A DNA stretch of 64,000 nt from Pyrrhoderma lamaoense (GCA_002794735.1 NBAZ01000001.1:868001-932000); one strand, 5' to 3'. Shown: positions 11,054-26,145, counted from the stretch's first letter. Notes: generated by a model not told the origin, from the letters alone. Translations and numbers: made by a program.

Positions 11054-13407
11054 ATGGTTAGTCTTTTTATCTATTCATCCAGAGGGACGAAATTCACTTT
11101 CTGTTACTCGTCCAGTTAATTCGTGTTCGATGTAAAGCTGGGAATTTCCGCTATGAATTACAACCTTCGTCAGATATTTCAGAATTGATACAGAGGGTGA
11201 GCTCCCATCACCTAGTCATTTCAGACTTGCTAACACATAATATAACAGATAACTGAATCTGTGAAAGCAGACCCCTCTTCAATAATGTTATCTGAGAATC
11301 CTAGGGGCAATGAACAGGAAGCCTCTAAACTTCGAGGTAGAACATTAGCTGCTCTAGGTTTAAAGTGAGTACGTGTATCGTCAACTCAGAGCTCTCATTG
11401 AACATATGTTAAGGCATGGAGACTTGCTTTTTGTTTCATATAAAGAAGCGTCATCTGAGCTTGAGCAGGAACACGCAACAACTTCTCATGAACCACCCAA
11501 AGGCAAATTATATCCTTCCGCAGACGCCACACACAGACCTTGGGAACTTGTGAAGGAAGATCCCGTGGATGAATACTGGAGAAAGCAAGATGGTAAAATA
11601 CCTCGCCAACGTGACCCTGGATTTTGCAGACATGGCGAAAATGCTATGTGTGATTATTGTATGCCTCTAGAGCCTTATGATCCCAGTTACTACTCTCAGA
11701 ATGCCATCAAACATTTATCTTATCACGCATACCTTAGAAAACTGTCTCCTCCCAAATCCAGCACATCTGCATCTGCGGGTCTACCACCACTTGAACCATT
11801 ATCTTACAAAGTGAAAGACCCATGTCCAAATGGCAAGCATGCCCCCTGGCCTGAAGGGATTTGCTCTTCTTGCCAACCATCTGCAATAACTCTCCAACCA
11901 CAACCCTTCCGCATGGTAGATCATCTTGAATTCTCATCAGAAAATATTGTTGATCGCTTCCTTGACGCATGGCGCCGCACTGGGACTCAACGATTTGGAT
12001 GGTTAATCGGTCACTACGAACCTTATGACAAAGTGCCCATGGGCATTAAAGCAGTAGTGGAAGCGATTCACGAGCCCCCACAAGAAGGGGAAATCGACGG
12101 ACTTACTCTCGGGCTACCTTGGGAAGACGAAAAAACTATTCGGAATTTAGCTTCGGCGGCTTCTACTCCTCTCACGATAGTTGGTTACATGTTTACAGAC
12201 TTGGATCCCTCTGAGGAGGATAGAACAAAGAATGTTTATAAGCGGCATCCACAATCGTTTTATCTCTCTTCTCTTGAGGTCATATTTGCCGCTCGACTGC
12301 AACTCGAGAATCCAACACCTTCCCGTTCTTCTACTACAGGAAAGTTCTCTTCTCGTTTAGTGACTGCCGTTGCAACCGCAACAAAGGATGGTGCAATCGA
12401 TATCAATGCATATCAGGTCTCAGAGCAGGCTTGTGCAATGGTTGATGCCGATATGATTGAGGCTAGCGTGGATCCTGGGATTATGAGGGTTAAAGAAGAG
12501 GACCGAAGTCATGGTTCTGCTCGATACATACCAGATGTTTTTTTCAGGTATAAAAACGAGTACAATATTGATGTACAAAAGAGCGCAAAGCCTTGTTTCC
12601 CTGTCGAATATCTAATATTAACAGTAAGCGGATTCCATCACGTCTAAGTCGCATGTCTTTAACAAGTACTATCTATCTTAAGATGACACATGGATTTCCA
12701 CAGAATCCTTCACCACTCTTTATTTCAAATAAGTTTCCTATCGAGAATCGCCCTGGTCTGGAGGATCAAGACGTTCAGAGAGTCCTGAAAGACTTAGCTA
12801 AACTCAGAGCTCCTGAGATTACTAGCGACCCGGTGTTTGCACAAAAGGAGCCTGCCTTGTTCCGTCAGCTTCTGGAATATCTAAGTGATTGGCATTTAAT
12901 ATCATTTTTACCCTCCACAGGACTTGTTTCAGAGGTATAAACCCATTTTTATTGATTTAGAGAAACAGGCATCTAAACTTGTTCATAGGAAGATCTAAAA
13001 CTACTAGTCCGTGCGGCGTCCTCAACGAGCTTTCACAGTGATTTCCAACCTTTCTTTGAGGTTTTTAAGACGAATAGCTGGGAGACTCTCATGACATTTA
13101 CCCGAGAAAACATTCGTACGTGGATTCTTTTATACACATATACAGAACATTTATGAATTTGATAATAGCGAGCGAGCGAGTTTCCAATGCGCACGCTTCT
13201 CAGACTATGGACACAGACATGGATGACTTGCCTCAAGACATCAGAGACCAGATCGCAGCAATGGAAGCCCAAGATAGGCTAAATAGCGCATCAGGGTCTG
13301 GGTCAAGTACCGACGTTAGGTCTACAGGGAGAACATGCCCACATTGTACGTTTGAGAATAGCCATGGAGGATCGGATTGTGAAGTTTGTGGTCTCCCACT
13401 TGGCTAA
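11054..13407 (+). CDS. NPL4: NPL4, ubiquitin-binding cofactor of Cdc48/p97
   Basis: Seven exons (11054-11056, 11116-11196, 11249-11364, 11414-12623, 12683-12934, 12989-13115, 13169-13407) sum to 675 aa. The first exon is only the ATG. In order the protein has a ubiquitin-like N-terminal fold (LIRVRCKAGNFRYELQPSSD), the zf-NPL4 region with Cys/His pairs (FCRHGENAMCDYCMPLEPYD and PCPNGKHAPWPEGICSSC), the MPN-like NPL4 core (RFGWLIGHYEPY, SAKPCFPVEYLILT), and a C-terminal NZF zinc finger (CPHCTFEN then CEVCGLPLG). Npl4 with Ufd1 brings ubiquitinated clients to Cdc48 for ER-associated and nuclear degradation. Budding yeast Npl4 lacks the C-terminal NZF; animal NPL4 has it. Confidence 0.95.
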
Positions 13408-13954
13408 TTGGACAATATCATCAGAGGTTTGAATATTTTTTTTGTTGTAGTATTACTGTAAAAGTAGATACTTCATGTAATGACAGTGTGTCTGAAAGTT
13501 TGGTTTACATATAAACATAAATTTGTTAATAAAACAACCTTCCTATAAATCACGTGTCCAAGGAAAATCCAAATTTAACCTCAGGTGCCTGAGCTTGAGT
13601 AGGGATTGATTGATCGACCGCTGTCTTAAACCTTCAAGCTTAGACTAGTACTTGGACAATGGGATATCTAGCAGATATCATTCTGAATCACAACTGAGAA
13701 CTCATTACACCCATACAAATCACTACTTGCACCACATCCAGTTGTATTCAGAGACACGATTAATACAAATATTGATATTAATTGCGTTATCTTAAAATCA
13801 TAGTAAATGGACGCCGATCTCCGTTTCCTCATCCAGTTCGAATCTTGTGTGATTTTGTGTGCGTATTGCGAATCGCTCACCAAAACATTTCATCATGTTC
13901 AAGAGACCCACTCGACCCTATTCAATACTCCGGAAGGACTACTTATCATTAATT
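13408..13954. other. Spacer between NPL4 and the bZIP gene
   Basis: The stretch should hold the NPL4 3' UTR and the bZIP promoter and leader. An ATG at 13895 is in frame with the chosen bZIP start and could extend that protein by 20 residues. No other gene is supported. Confidence 0.45.
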
Positions 13955-15747
13955 ATGGATAACGAATACAGAACCGTCTATTGCGTGAGTACGCGCGTAT
14001 TGTCATTCGTCAAAACACTGTTCTTCTATACTGTCACTTGCCACTCTCCTTTTGTTCATTAGAACAATTTTGAGTCGTAGGCGAGGTTTTTGGGTTTCAG
14101 GTTCACCGCGGGAATTGCTGCTTGCGTTTCTGTACGCCACGCAGCGAGGATGCTGGGGATATAACTGGTTTGGAAGCGTTAGCTCTTAATACGAGCACCC
14201 TTGACCAGAGTCACAATACCAACTCAGAACCTGACCAGAACATACCCTCATCTGTCTCCCAAGAGCTTGATTATTGGGAGCAACTGGTATTCTCATTTGA
14301 CCACGATATGGAACGCGAATCTGGCTCTTCAGGTGGAAATATCAATCCACAAGCAGATGTGAATAGTGGTGCATCTTCTGGAAGAGATACTGGAAATCGG
14401 AGCAAGAGAAGAAGGCAGGCTGCTAATATGGCTGCCTCTAGCTCTCTAAGCTTGAGTCGTTCTACGTCGACTGATGTTGGGGATCAAACTGAAGGGCTTA
14501 GCTTACCTCAGCAAGGGAGGACTCAGCATCAAAGCGGTAGTGTACCGACCCCATATCAATATCCAGTTCCGAGTCAAGCGCAAAGTCCCCTAACAGGAGG
14601 TCAGCCAGGACAACAGACACCCTTTGATCCTTATACTCTAGCCCACTTAGCGGCGTTATCTATTCTCTCTGCCCCTCCACCAGGAAGCGAGAAAGGTGGT
14701 ACCGCGACAAGTGCCGCTGATCCTATTAATATCCTCAGACAACTACAGGGAGTATTACATTCATCAGGGAGCCCGAGCTACAGCGGGGAATGGCCTTACT
14801 CTCTTCAAAATACAGGTGCAGGGCCAAGCTCAACGCCTGCAATACGACCTCCTTCAGCAAGTTCGACTACTCCGCAGCTATCTTCTTTAAGGAGTACTCA
14901 ACACGTTGCACAGATGAATCTACCTAGGCCTGGAATTGGAGAGAGCTGGATGAGCCAACTCCCCTACCACCAACATAATACATCCCAGCCATCTCTAAAT
15001 ACTTGCCTCCACTTGATATGTCAATGTTTAACATAGGCCAGCCACCACAGAATTCTCCATTCATAATTCCTCAGCTTCCTCTATCTTCTTCTTCGCATAC
15101 GCCTCGGACTCATACTACTTCTAGGACTGTGTCAACCCCCTCAAGCGCGCAAAATGCCTCCCGCTCATCCAGTGCCCCATCGACACCCGTAAGTCCTGCG
15201 GCAAGTACCTCAAGAACAGCCCCCCTCATGGATGAAGCAGCCATTACTGAAGACAAACGACGCAGAAATACCGCAGCCTCAGGTAATTTTTTCTGCTCTG
15301 ACCCTTTTTTGTTCGTGTATTTTTTTTTCGCAATTTTTACTAAAACTGTTATCCAATCTATTAACAGCTCGTTTCCGTATAAAGAAGAAGCATAAGACTC
15401 TTGCCCTTGAACGTTCTGTGGTCGAGTTAGAAGCACGAGCAGAAGACCTTGATAGGGAAGTAACGGAGTTAAGACGCGAGAATGGGTGGTTAAAGGAGAT
15501 GCTTATTATGAAAGGTCGTAGTTTACGAACCTCTTCACTATCGTCTTCTTCTACCTCGGATGCCGGTCCAAGTGTTTCGACACCTCAACGAGCTGTGAAT
15601 GTCGAGGGTGACGAGGACGACGAAGAAAGCTCTGAGGGGGAGAGCGGGAGTGATAGAGAAAGGGAGATGAGTGTAGATGAAGCTGGTTCTCAATCTACGA
15701 AGGAGACTCAGTCGAAGGATCTTAAGGGGAAGGGGAAGGCCTTGTAG
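13955..15747 (+). CDS. CYS-3/Met4-like bZIP transcription factor
   Basis: Four exons (13955-13984, 14101-14893, 14989-15282, 15368-15747) sum to 498 aa. The basic region is split by the last intron and reads EDKRRRNTAAS then ARFRIKKKHKTLALERSV, followed by a leucine-zipper stretch (LEARAEDLDREVTELRRENG). The NTAASARFR..KKK signature is that of the sulfur-regulatory bZIP group (Neurospora CYS-3, yeast Met28/Met4, fission yeast Zip1). The long N-terminal part is Ser/Gln/Pro-rich and disordered; an acidic Ser-rich tail follows the zipper. A role in sulfur assimilation is inferred from the basic region and from the sulfonate-dioxygenase-like gene it faces. The 95-nt intron 14894-14988 is inferred from a required frame change. 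The start could also be the ATG at 13895. Confidence 0.85.
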
Positions 15748-16164
15748 GAATATTAAGCATTATTTGAGGACACTCTTTCTCTCATTTTATAATGTCATAT
15801 TTTGCATTGCATATTGTTTGTACTGTATCCATGAGTTTTGTAGCTCCTGCTCGTTCATTTCAACTGTCTTCCGCTCGCAATGTGTACATGTATAAGTACG
15901 TATCTTGCATAGATAAACTACTCAGATATAAAATGTAAAACATGTTCTGTGGTCAACTTCGTGTTATGCACATAAACAAAAAGACCCGAATATCTCTATT
16001 AGTATTTTATTGATGATCTTACGAGTTCCAATAATTTCCACATAAAATATCATTGCCTGATAATACATGTAGGATTTGTATCCATGTTTGTACTTTACGT
16101 GTGTTTTTATCATTGATACATGCATTATATTGTGGTATAGAAGTTTATTCCATCTTAACAAAGC
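15748..16164. other. Gene-free spacer between the bZIP and dioxygenase 3' ends
   Basis: AT-rich sequence separates two convergent stop codons and presumably holds both 3' UTRs. I see no open frame worth calling, RNA gene or repeat. Confidence 0.5.
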
Positions 16165-17636
16165 TTATAGTTTCAAACCCTCCCACGCAGGTGCGGGTCT
16201 TTCTGCTTGAGGAGTGATCCGAACCCCGTGACGCCGTTCTTTTGAGAGTTCTTTTCCATAGTCCGCAATAGCACTCTGAAAAGTACGATATAATTAGTAA
16301 TGTTGTTCACAGAATCTTAAGACTCTATGAAGACTTACATGAGCTGTAATACGGTTGTCCCATAAAACGACCGTATTGGGGGACCAATGGAGTCGAGCTT
16401 GCAAGTCACCAGATGCAGCGATGTGATTGAATAAAAACTTTAAAATGGTGTCTATGTTCCATATGAAAGAATGAACAGTCAGCGTCTGCCTTTCCTTCTT
16501 ACTAAGTGAAGAAGACTGAAATCATACGCCAGGGGAGACAACCCACCTGACTCTTCCTTCTTAAGACCAACAATTCTCTTTGTGAACTGTGTATTCACAT
16601 ACAATGCCTCCTCGCCGGTAACAGGATGCCGACGGACAAGAGGGTGCACATGCTCAACGGGATCACGTCGGACAGTAGCACCTCGGCGACCAGAACGAGA
16701 GAATTCGGCTTGTTCAAAACCAGAGTGGACGGCTTTAAGTGTCTTGAGGAAAGCAACGAATTCAGGTGAGAGTTTTCGGAGTACGGATACTTGGGATGTG
16801 AAGAGTGTGTCACCGCCGGATTGAGGTTGTGAAAGGAGGAAGAGGGTGGTGAGACCGGGGGGTTGGAGCTCGTAGCTGACGTCAGAGTGCCACACTGTGG
16901 AGGTGATACTGTCGTCGTAATGGAAGTTGAATGTTGAGTTTCCATCTCTGTTCGGTAATGTTAGAAAGTTGGCTCCTTGGAGGTTATCAAAGTAATGGGA
17001 AGGCACACCTATAGACTAGATGAAGCTCTGGATAACCTTCTGGATGACCAGAGGTCGGATGGATATGTAGTCTGTGGCCGCAAGAAATTAGAGATACATT
17101 ATTTGTAGATGATATTGATAACATACCGTCCAAAGTGACGTCCCCATTCAAGGTAGAAATCTGGTCCACGATCAATAAATTCCTGTTGGTCTCTGAAAAC
17201 TACAAGTCCCCGTTTAGCCACCTGCGGATATATCGTATCAGTTGGCTCGTATTTTGATTATTTGCTGCCGATTTACCTCGAGTGCAACTTGGTCCCTCTC
17301 GTCACTCGTGAGGGTTGCGAGATTAACACCACGAATCTCAGTTCCTAGGCTCGGTGTAAGCTCAGTGACATTTGCTGAGCGAAGGAAGGAACGGGGGTCG
17401 GAGTGGGTCAAGGCTCTGAGTCCAGGATCAACATGTTCAAAGGGCTCTAATGGGGGGTAACGCTGGCTATTAAAAGTAGGAATAAGATGCTCATATCGGT
17501 AAGGCTCTTCGTTCCCGTTGAGTCTTTGTCCTTTTTGCGCTTTTGAGATATTAGTAGACTCTTTTTTTTCTTCAGTATTTGCAGAAGGACGAAGAGATAA
17601 TGATGCAATAGTCTGAGTGAGCGTTTCGGTCGCCAT
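16165..17636 (-). CDS. TauD/Jlp1-like Fe(II)/2-oxoglutarate-dependent dioxygenase
   Basis: Enzymes of this family use iron, oxygen and 2-oxoglutarate; yeast Jlp1 releases sulfite from sulfonates such as taurine. The iron-binding HxD is in TVWHSDVSYE followed by PPGLTTLFLLSQPQSGGDTL, as in TauD-type enzymes. The distal His lies in DNRITAH, and an Arg-containing tail (RRHGVRITPQAERP) follows before TAA at 16165. The N-terminus from ATG 17636 includes the EIRGVNLATL block. Joins seen: exon 1 ends at 17277 and exon 2 starts at 17221; later exons restore WGRHFGR, then LHIHPTSGHPEGYPELHLVYR-type sequence and the catalytic core. It faces a sulfur-type bZIP gene. The exact substrate is inferred. Confidence 0.85.
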
Positions 17637-17682
17637 TTTTTTTTTGTCAGATAACTCACATTCACGTATTCGCTCTCAGAGT

Positions 17683-17690
17683 CTTATATA
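17683..17690 (-). promoter_or_regulatory. TATA-like box of the dioxygenase gene
   Basis: Read on the minus strand the sequence is TATATAAG, about 47 bases before the dioxygenase ATG. That distance is short for a start site plus leader but possible. Confidence 0.4.
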
Positions 17691-18231
17691 TGCACTGTTA
17701 TTCTAAACTTAGATTACTGTTCTCGTCATGGTCAAGTCAACTCACGCAATCTGAACTGCTGAAGACGCAAACGTGACTACATTTAAAACGGCTGAACAAA
17801 CAAACATCGGTTATTGATCGGCGTTCAGATGATAACTGAAAGGCACACAACTAGCACCTCATCAGCATTTTCAATTTTCATTAAGAAATATATTTGAATA
17901 AAAGAAGAAACAGGATACTCACAGAAAATTCTATGATTCTAGAATCTAGTAATATCATGTATGTTATTGAGAGCTATTCTCAAATAAAGTTATTTATTTC
18001 TGGTGCAGCTCTTCAAAAGCAGATAACAAGTTCGTCACAAATGAGAGGTTTGGGGAAAGGGGATCACAAAAAGCTAGTTTGATTATTAATTTCGTTTATT
18101 TATCCTTGCATGAAGGCTTAGGAGTCCCCGCTTGGGTGTGAAAAGAAAAGAGGACGATTAAGTGTGAGGTCAGCAATTTAGAGAGAACTGATAACAGACA
18201 CATGCTAGTTGCACAGCCAGATAACGGCTTG
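17691..18231. other. Divergent promoter region, dioxygenase (-) and Spt21-like gene (+)
   Basis: These bases lie between two divergent starts. Apart from the TATA-like box on the left and an ACGCGT on the right, I see no gene. A 62-codon open frame at 17894-18082 looks like chance. Confidence 0.4.
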
Positions 18232-18237
18232 ACGCGT
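18232..18237. promoter_or_regulatory. ACGCGT (MCB-like) element upstream of the Spt21-like gene
   Basis: A perfect ACGCGT lies 65 bases before the ATG of a histone-gene regulator homologue. In yeasts this motif binds MBF and drives G1/S transcription. Function here is inferred. Confidence 0.35.
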
Positions 18238-18301
18238 TTCTTAGTTTATTATGATTTGATACAAATATTAAACACGCTCTCACGTGCGCGATTGTTCTGT
18301 A

Positions 18302-21300
18302 ATGGACGCGCTACGCGCGTATCGTGAGACATTGCCTAGTTTGTGCCACAACACATCAGAGGCTCAGTATACCTTATCTTCTGTTCTGAGGTCTCTGTCG
18401 TACCAGCTACCTTATCAGCAACGACCTGGTGCTCTGATGTATCCATCAATAACTGAGGTCTCTTGTGAGTTTGTTACGTTCATAATAGCAGGTACAACTT
18501 TCGTTCTAAAGAGTGTTTTCAGTACGTGTACTTTATACCGTAAACACATCACCTCAGTATATTCTTGCCAAGGCTCCTCAGAAAATACCATTTATCCCTG
18601 TCAGTAGCGCCTCTACCTCCACCTCTCTACCTAGACATGGACGAGTCTCTGTGAAAGATTGTGCGTTGGCGATATGTCGTTCAAGGTATATAGTTTCAGG
18701 ACCTTGTCTGATATGATTGTGACATTAACACATACACAAACAACAGCCCAGAACTTAGGCCCGACTTATCCAAGGACTACTCTGTGTATATACTAGATCC
18801 TCTAGAGGACTTAATGTCGAAAAGTCGCCATGGTCAATCAGGTGGAGTCGCAGTTGGGATGGGTCTACTGTCCAATATATTATCATCAAACTCCAATGAG
18901 GTGACAATGGTCACCGGTACGTTTGTTGGTTGCGGACATAATGAGGATGCGCTTGAAGTTGTTATATCTTTGAAACAGGTATTGATTTTGATCCTCTTAT
19001 GCCTTTCTCAACTTAACTCAGCTATAAAGATTGCACCGCCTATGATGTCAGAAGCAGAAAATCCTCGACTTAAACCATCTGCAAAGCGAACCAAGCAAGA
19101 TCAATCCCATGCAACATCGAGCTCGCTGCCAATTCCATCTCTTAGTGAACGTATACTAACCTCGTATGCTTCATCTCCTGGATCAAGCCGGAGTAGTAGT
19201 GAACCATCATCGTCTAAGACTACGCGTGATCGAAAAGTTAATCCCTCTCATTTTACCCGAGCACATCTAATCCCAACACCCTATATCGGTCCCCCTAAGC
19301 GAAAGTACACGCAGCGAACGACAAAATCATTTGATCAATCAATGGAGATTGATACAGACAGAGAAGCTTCTGAGGGACCGTCTAGTTCTCAGACCAGTTC
19401 ATTTTCACGGGCGACTTCAATTGATATGGAATCTCACAAACAAATTTCTCACAAACAAGGGCTTGAGGTAGAAACGTATATCGAATTATCTACTCAATCG
19501 GATCAAGCATCTTTGACGCAGCCTCCTAACCTAGCGGAGACAGCGATTATGCTCGCCGCATTATCCTCTGTGTCATCGAACTCCCATAGTACAAGCACGC
19601 CGTCTGTCGCACGACCAGAGTTGACCGATCCAAATTTTATTTCCTTCTTAAAGGTCTACCTAGCTACCTTGGAGTCGCAGCAGCAAAATAGTCCTCAACA
19701 TGCAGGTCCATCTGATACTCTACCTGCCGAAGTAGTTTCTGAAAACTTGCAGACACCTACGGCGACTTCTTTCTCTCATCTTGCCCCTGGAATATCTACT
19801 AATCCTGCGGATAAAGAAAATTGGAAGCCTCCACCTCCCGGGAAAAATGGTGGAGAAAATGAGAAAGAACAATCTACCCCTCAACCATTGCCTTTGGCCT
19901 CAAGCCGGGTAAATACGTGGAATTCGAGCTCTAACTCTCTAGGTACTGGAAAGGGTACTCCAAGCTCCACCAATTCTTCCGCGTCCAGCAGTGTCGCTCC
20001 TACTCCTTCGTCATCGGATTCGATTAGAAAACGGAAATTAAGTAGTACAGCACATTCTGATCAGAATTCTCAAGAACGAAAAAGAACAGCAAGTTCTTCA
20101 AAGCAGAACACCCCGCAGGATCTTAGTGGAATCCGGGTAAACACCGGTTGGGGTGGTCTTCGAGTTCGTTCGGATGGTACTCTCGTTGGTGAACACAGAC
20201 CTTCTGTAACAAATACCATACAAACAGCTCCTGTGCCAGTTCCACAACCACTATTCCGTTCTACAACAAATTCCTCGATTAATGCCCCGTCCAGAAGGGG
20301 TCCGTACGTGGTCCCAGAATGGGCCAAAGGCGTTCCAGCCCCTGCACCACCGAAACAAAGTGATGTAGAACAGAAGGAAAGGGAACAGAGTAAGACCAAG
20401 AAGAAGGGGAAAAGCAAATCCAAGAGTCTTAATCGATTAGGCGGGAAAACTACTGCAAGAGATTTGATCGCTGCGGCTACTGTATTCACAGCCCCAAACA
20501 CACCACCCAAGGTGCCTACTGTAAGTAAAAGTGAGGAAAAACAAGGCCGGAGTGGTCCAAGTACACCACCCAAAAAGACATCACCAGTCAGACTACCTTT
20601 TCTTGCCCAAACTTCGCCAGCAGCAAAATCAAATTTCGCTGCATTCTTTCAGGCTTTTCAAACTTCACCCATTCGTTCAGCCTCTATACAAAAAGATGTT
20701 CCACTTACACCACGAAGGACTTCAGCAACTTCACCACCTAGCTCAGCCAAGTTTACATCACTTTTTACTCCTTCTCCGGTGACAACTAGCGTAGAAAAAA
20801 GATCTAGAGCGAAGGAATTATTCCCCGATGATGATGCGCCCCCTTCTCCTTCTCCAACCAAAAAATCCTTGCGTCCTTTCTCAATAGAAAAATCGCTCAC
20901 TGATAGACTTAAAGCCACTCAAGCGCATCCCGAAAGTGACCTGCCAGTAGCAAGTAGTGACGACGCTATTGATATAAATATCTCAAAACCAGATAGAACG
21001 ATTTCGTCCGATTCTACGATCATAAACTCTGGGAAAGTTCACGACTGGTCGAGTCTGGACCTCCCTCCTTCGTCCCCACCACCGCCCACTAGCCCACCTC
21101 TAGCACCCGTGGAAGGGAGTGATCTCCCATGCTCGGACTCCTTTGCCATAGCTTCTGATGAAGATACGCCTCCAGCCATTACTGAAGACTCTTCAACTCA
21201 CACCTCCCCATCTACCGACGAAGAGGTAGAGAGTCCTGAGCCTATCCAGGAGGGTAGTGTGGGAAACGTAGCCGATTTTAACTTTATAGATGACACTAAC

Positions 21301-21639
21301 TTTACGACATTTGGGGATAACCCTTTTGCTGACTTGAATCTGGAACAAGGATCTGCAGCCTCGATGGCATTTGATACGCTTCAGAATCTGGGTGCAGAAG
21401 TCGATTTAACAGAGGCCTGGAACTTACTCAGTGACATGGTACAGCCGGTAGCGACGAACGAGGGGCTTTCTGGCTTAGAATCTGATCAATGGAGGGCTTG
21501 GATAAATGATAATACCTTTTCTCTAGGAGAAGGTGGGGCCGATCTCCCGAACAACGAGCTTCCCGTTACGGGGGTCGATGATTTTCTAACCTCGACTGCG
21601 AATCAGTTCAATGACCTGTTCAGAGGGTCATTGATATGA
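18302..21639 (+). CDS. Spt21/Ams2-like regulator of histone genes
   Basis: Four exons (18302-18464, 18523-18685, 18747-18978, 19030-21639) sum to 1055 aa. After about 50 residues comes a block matching the Ams2/Spt21 N-terminal domain: LRVLYTVNTSPQYILAKAPQ, RHGRVSVKDCALAICRSSPE, DYSVYILDPLED, then VAVGMGLLSNIL and VTGTFVGCGHNEDALEVVIS. Budding yeast Spt21 and fission yeast Ams2 activate histone genes in S phase; Ams2 adds a GATA finger, which I do not see here. The remaining roughly 800 residues are Ser/Pro/Thr-rich and disordered, with repeated TPPK and SP sites that could be kinase targets. The tail (DFNFIDDTNFTTFGDNPF) is acidic and aromatic, like an activation domain. Confidence 0.75.
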
Positions 21640-21803
21640 TAACATATGGTTGTCAATCCTCATTTCACTTTCTTTCAATTATTTTTGTTCAATTAAGCAT
21701 CGCAATGTTTTTATTATTACACTTTACGCATTATCAGTTGCTGTCACTTCATTTCTATAGTTATTAATGTAAAAGACTATATAGGTAGTTAGATAGTGTA
21801 CTA

Positions 21804-22809
21804 TCAGAATTTAATACGGACAAATCCCTTGTTTTCCAGTTCTCGAGAGTAGTCTAAAAGACTAGTATTCCAGTTACGGACAGTTTGAGCTAACTTCTTC
21901 TCCGAGAAGCGCATCATAGTTGATTCTCTCTTCCAAGTATTTTCAACAAAAATGGACAATGGGCCATCTTTTTCAAGCCTTTTCGAGGCACCCTTAGAAT
22001 CAATCAGTCTCGCGGTGCTCTCAATCTTCTCAACACTGTCACTTAGACTAGAGCTGTCGCTCAACCACCTGTATTTGCTCATACGATTTGCGAGAACGAC
22101 GTCAGTGAAAATTCTGTCCCCAACGATGATCAGTTCTCTGTCATGAATCGGCCGAGGCAGAGACGCGAAGTAGGTGCGAATTGCCTTGATGCATGCATAT
22201 CCTGGTTTCATAGAGTCATGACGCAGAACGGGGACCCCTAGGTGGTAGGAGACTGATTCTGCCTATTAAGAAGAGTTGGAAGTTAACTCTCTGAGCATGA
22301 CAGGAAGTACAAACCACACACTCACCTGGATTCCTCCTGGGTCTAAGTGTGTACCGGCAGAGTTACTTACTACGAGTACATTGTCCTTTCCAAATACTGT
22401 GCGACACTCTTCCCAGACATCCTGAACATTATTGATGAGGGAGAAGTGAGTAAGTTAATGGTAGCCTAGTTTGAAACTTGAACGAAGTACCTTCAACTCT
22501 GGAACAAGATTGTCCTCGTAAGGTAAAGTCTAAATTACGTCTCAACTAATTAGCAGTAAAATCAAATTGGATGGAGCAACGCACTAAACAGTTGTCCTTG
22601 TCAAACACGGCACCGCGGTATCCCGCCTTATAGAGAGCTTTAAAGTCCAGACAGCGCACATCTTGACTTCAATTTCAGTTCAAACCAGAGCATGGTTGAA
22701 GAGTTCATAAGAGAATAGATGCACCTTTTATTGTTAACGAAGGTACAATAAGGTACGGCCGAAATAATATCTGAAATGGAGAAAGGATGCCTGGAATATT
22801 CAGAGGCAT
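21804..22809 (-). CDS. GEP4: Phosphatidylglycerophosphate phosphatase GEP4 (HAD family)
   Basis: Gep4 dephosphorylates phosphatidylglycerophosphate in the mitochondrial matrix, a step in cardiolipin synthesis. The start MPLNIPGILSPFQILFRPYL at ATG 22809 is typical of Gep4. After an intron come DVRCLDFKALYKAGYRG and the HAD catalytic motif FDKDNCL, then a TLPYEDNLVPELK-type segment, NVLVVSNSAGTHLDPGG, the block HDSMKPGYACIKAI, and a VGDRIFTDVVLANRM motif that supplies the acidic metal ligands. Stop TGA is at 21804. The short upstream ORF with another start (to 22831) is not the true frame. Confidence 0.9.
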
Positions 22810-23096
22810 TTGATGTACGGTACAAATTCAAAAGTAGAACCCATAAATGTCTATTACTAATACAAACTGTAGGTTCGTATTATAATTATGCGAGTTGAAA
22901 AGTCTAGAAAGGCTATTTCAACACATATATGACATATACGATCATTATACTATTCTACTTTCGTTCCAATATAGGAAACTATTGTGTATAGATATACAAC
23001 AATGAGGCCAAAACAAAATATGATATGAAAAACTATACATGAAAAAAAACTAACTGATATACAATACGATGTTGGTTACAATACAGAATAGCAACT

Positions 23097-25923
<2,827 letters not shown>

Positions 25924-25940
25924 GGTGGGTCTTATGATGA

Positions 25941-26037
25941 ACGCGTCGAGAATGAAGAAATATCGCTAGTCATCGTGCTTCATTCATTGCCATAAACGCC
26001 ATTTGACCAGCCCTAAACTCAGTTACATAATACGCGT
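25941..26037. promoter_or_regulatory. Pair of ACGCGT (MCB-like) elements upstream of MCM5
   Basis: Perfect ACGCGT hexamers are at 25941-25946 and 26032-26037, within 115 bases of the MCM5 start. Yeast MCM genes are G1/S-regulated through such sites. Both also lie in the shared upstream region of the divergent reverse transcriptase gene. Confidence 0.45.
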
Positions 26038-26145
26038 TCTACTCTTTTCCGACGTTTAATGATCAAACTCGGCTGTAATTGATGCATTGCATTCTAAGAT
26101 CCTGACCTTTAAATTGGCATAAAATTTGCATACAACTTTCATATG

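Noticed and set aside
20070..20573. 167-codon minus-strand frame inside the Spt21-like gene
   Set aside because: It mirrors the Ser/Pro-rich coding strand; its low-complexity Leu/Cys/Gly content is typical of an antisense shadow.
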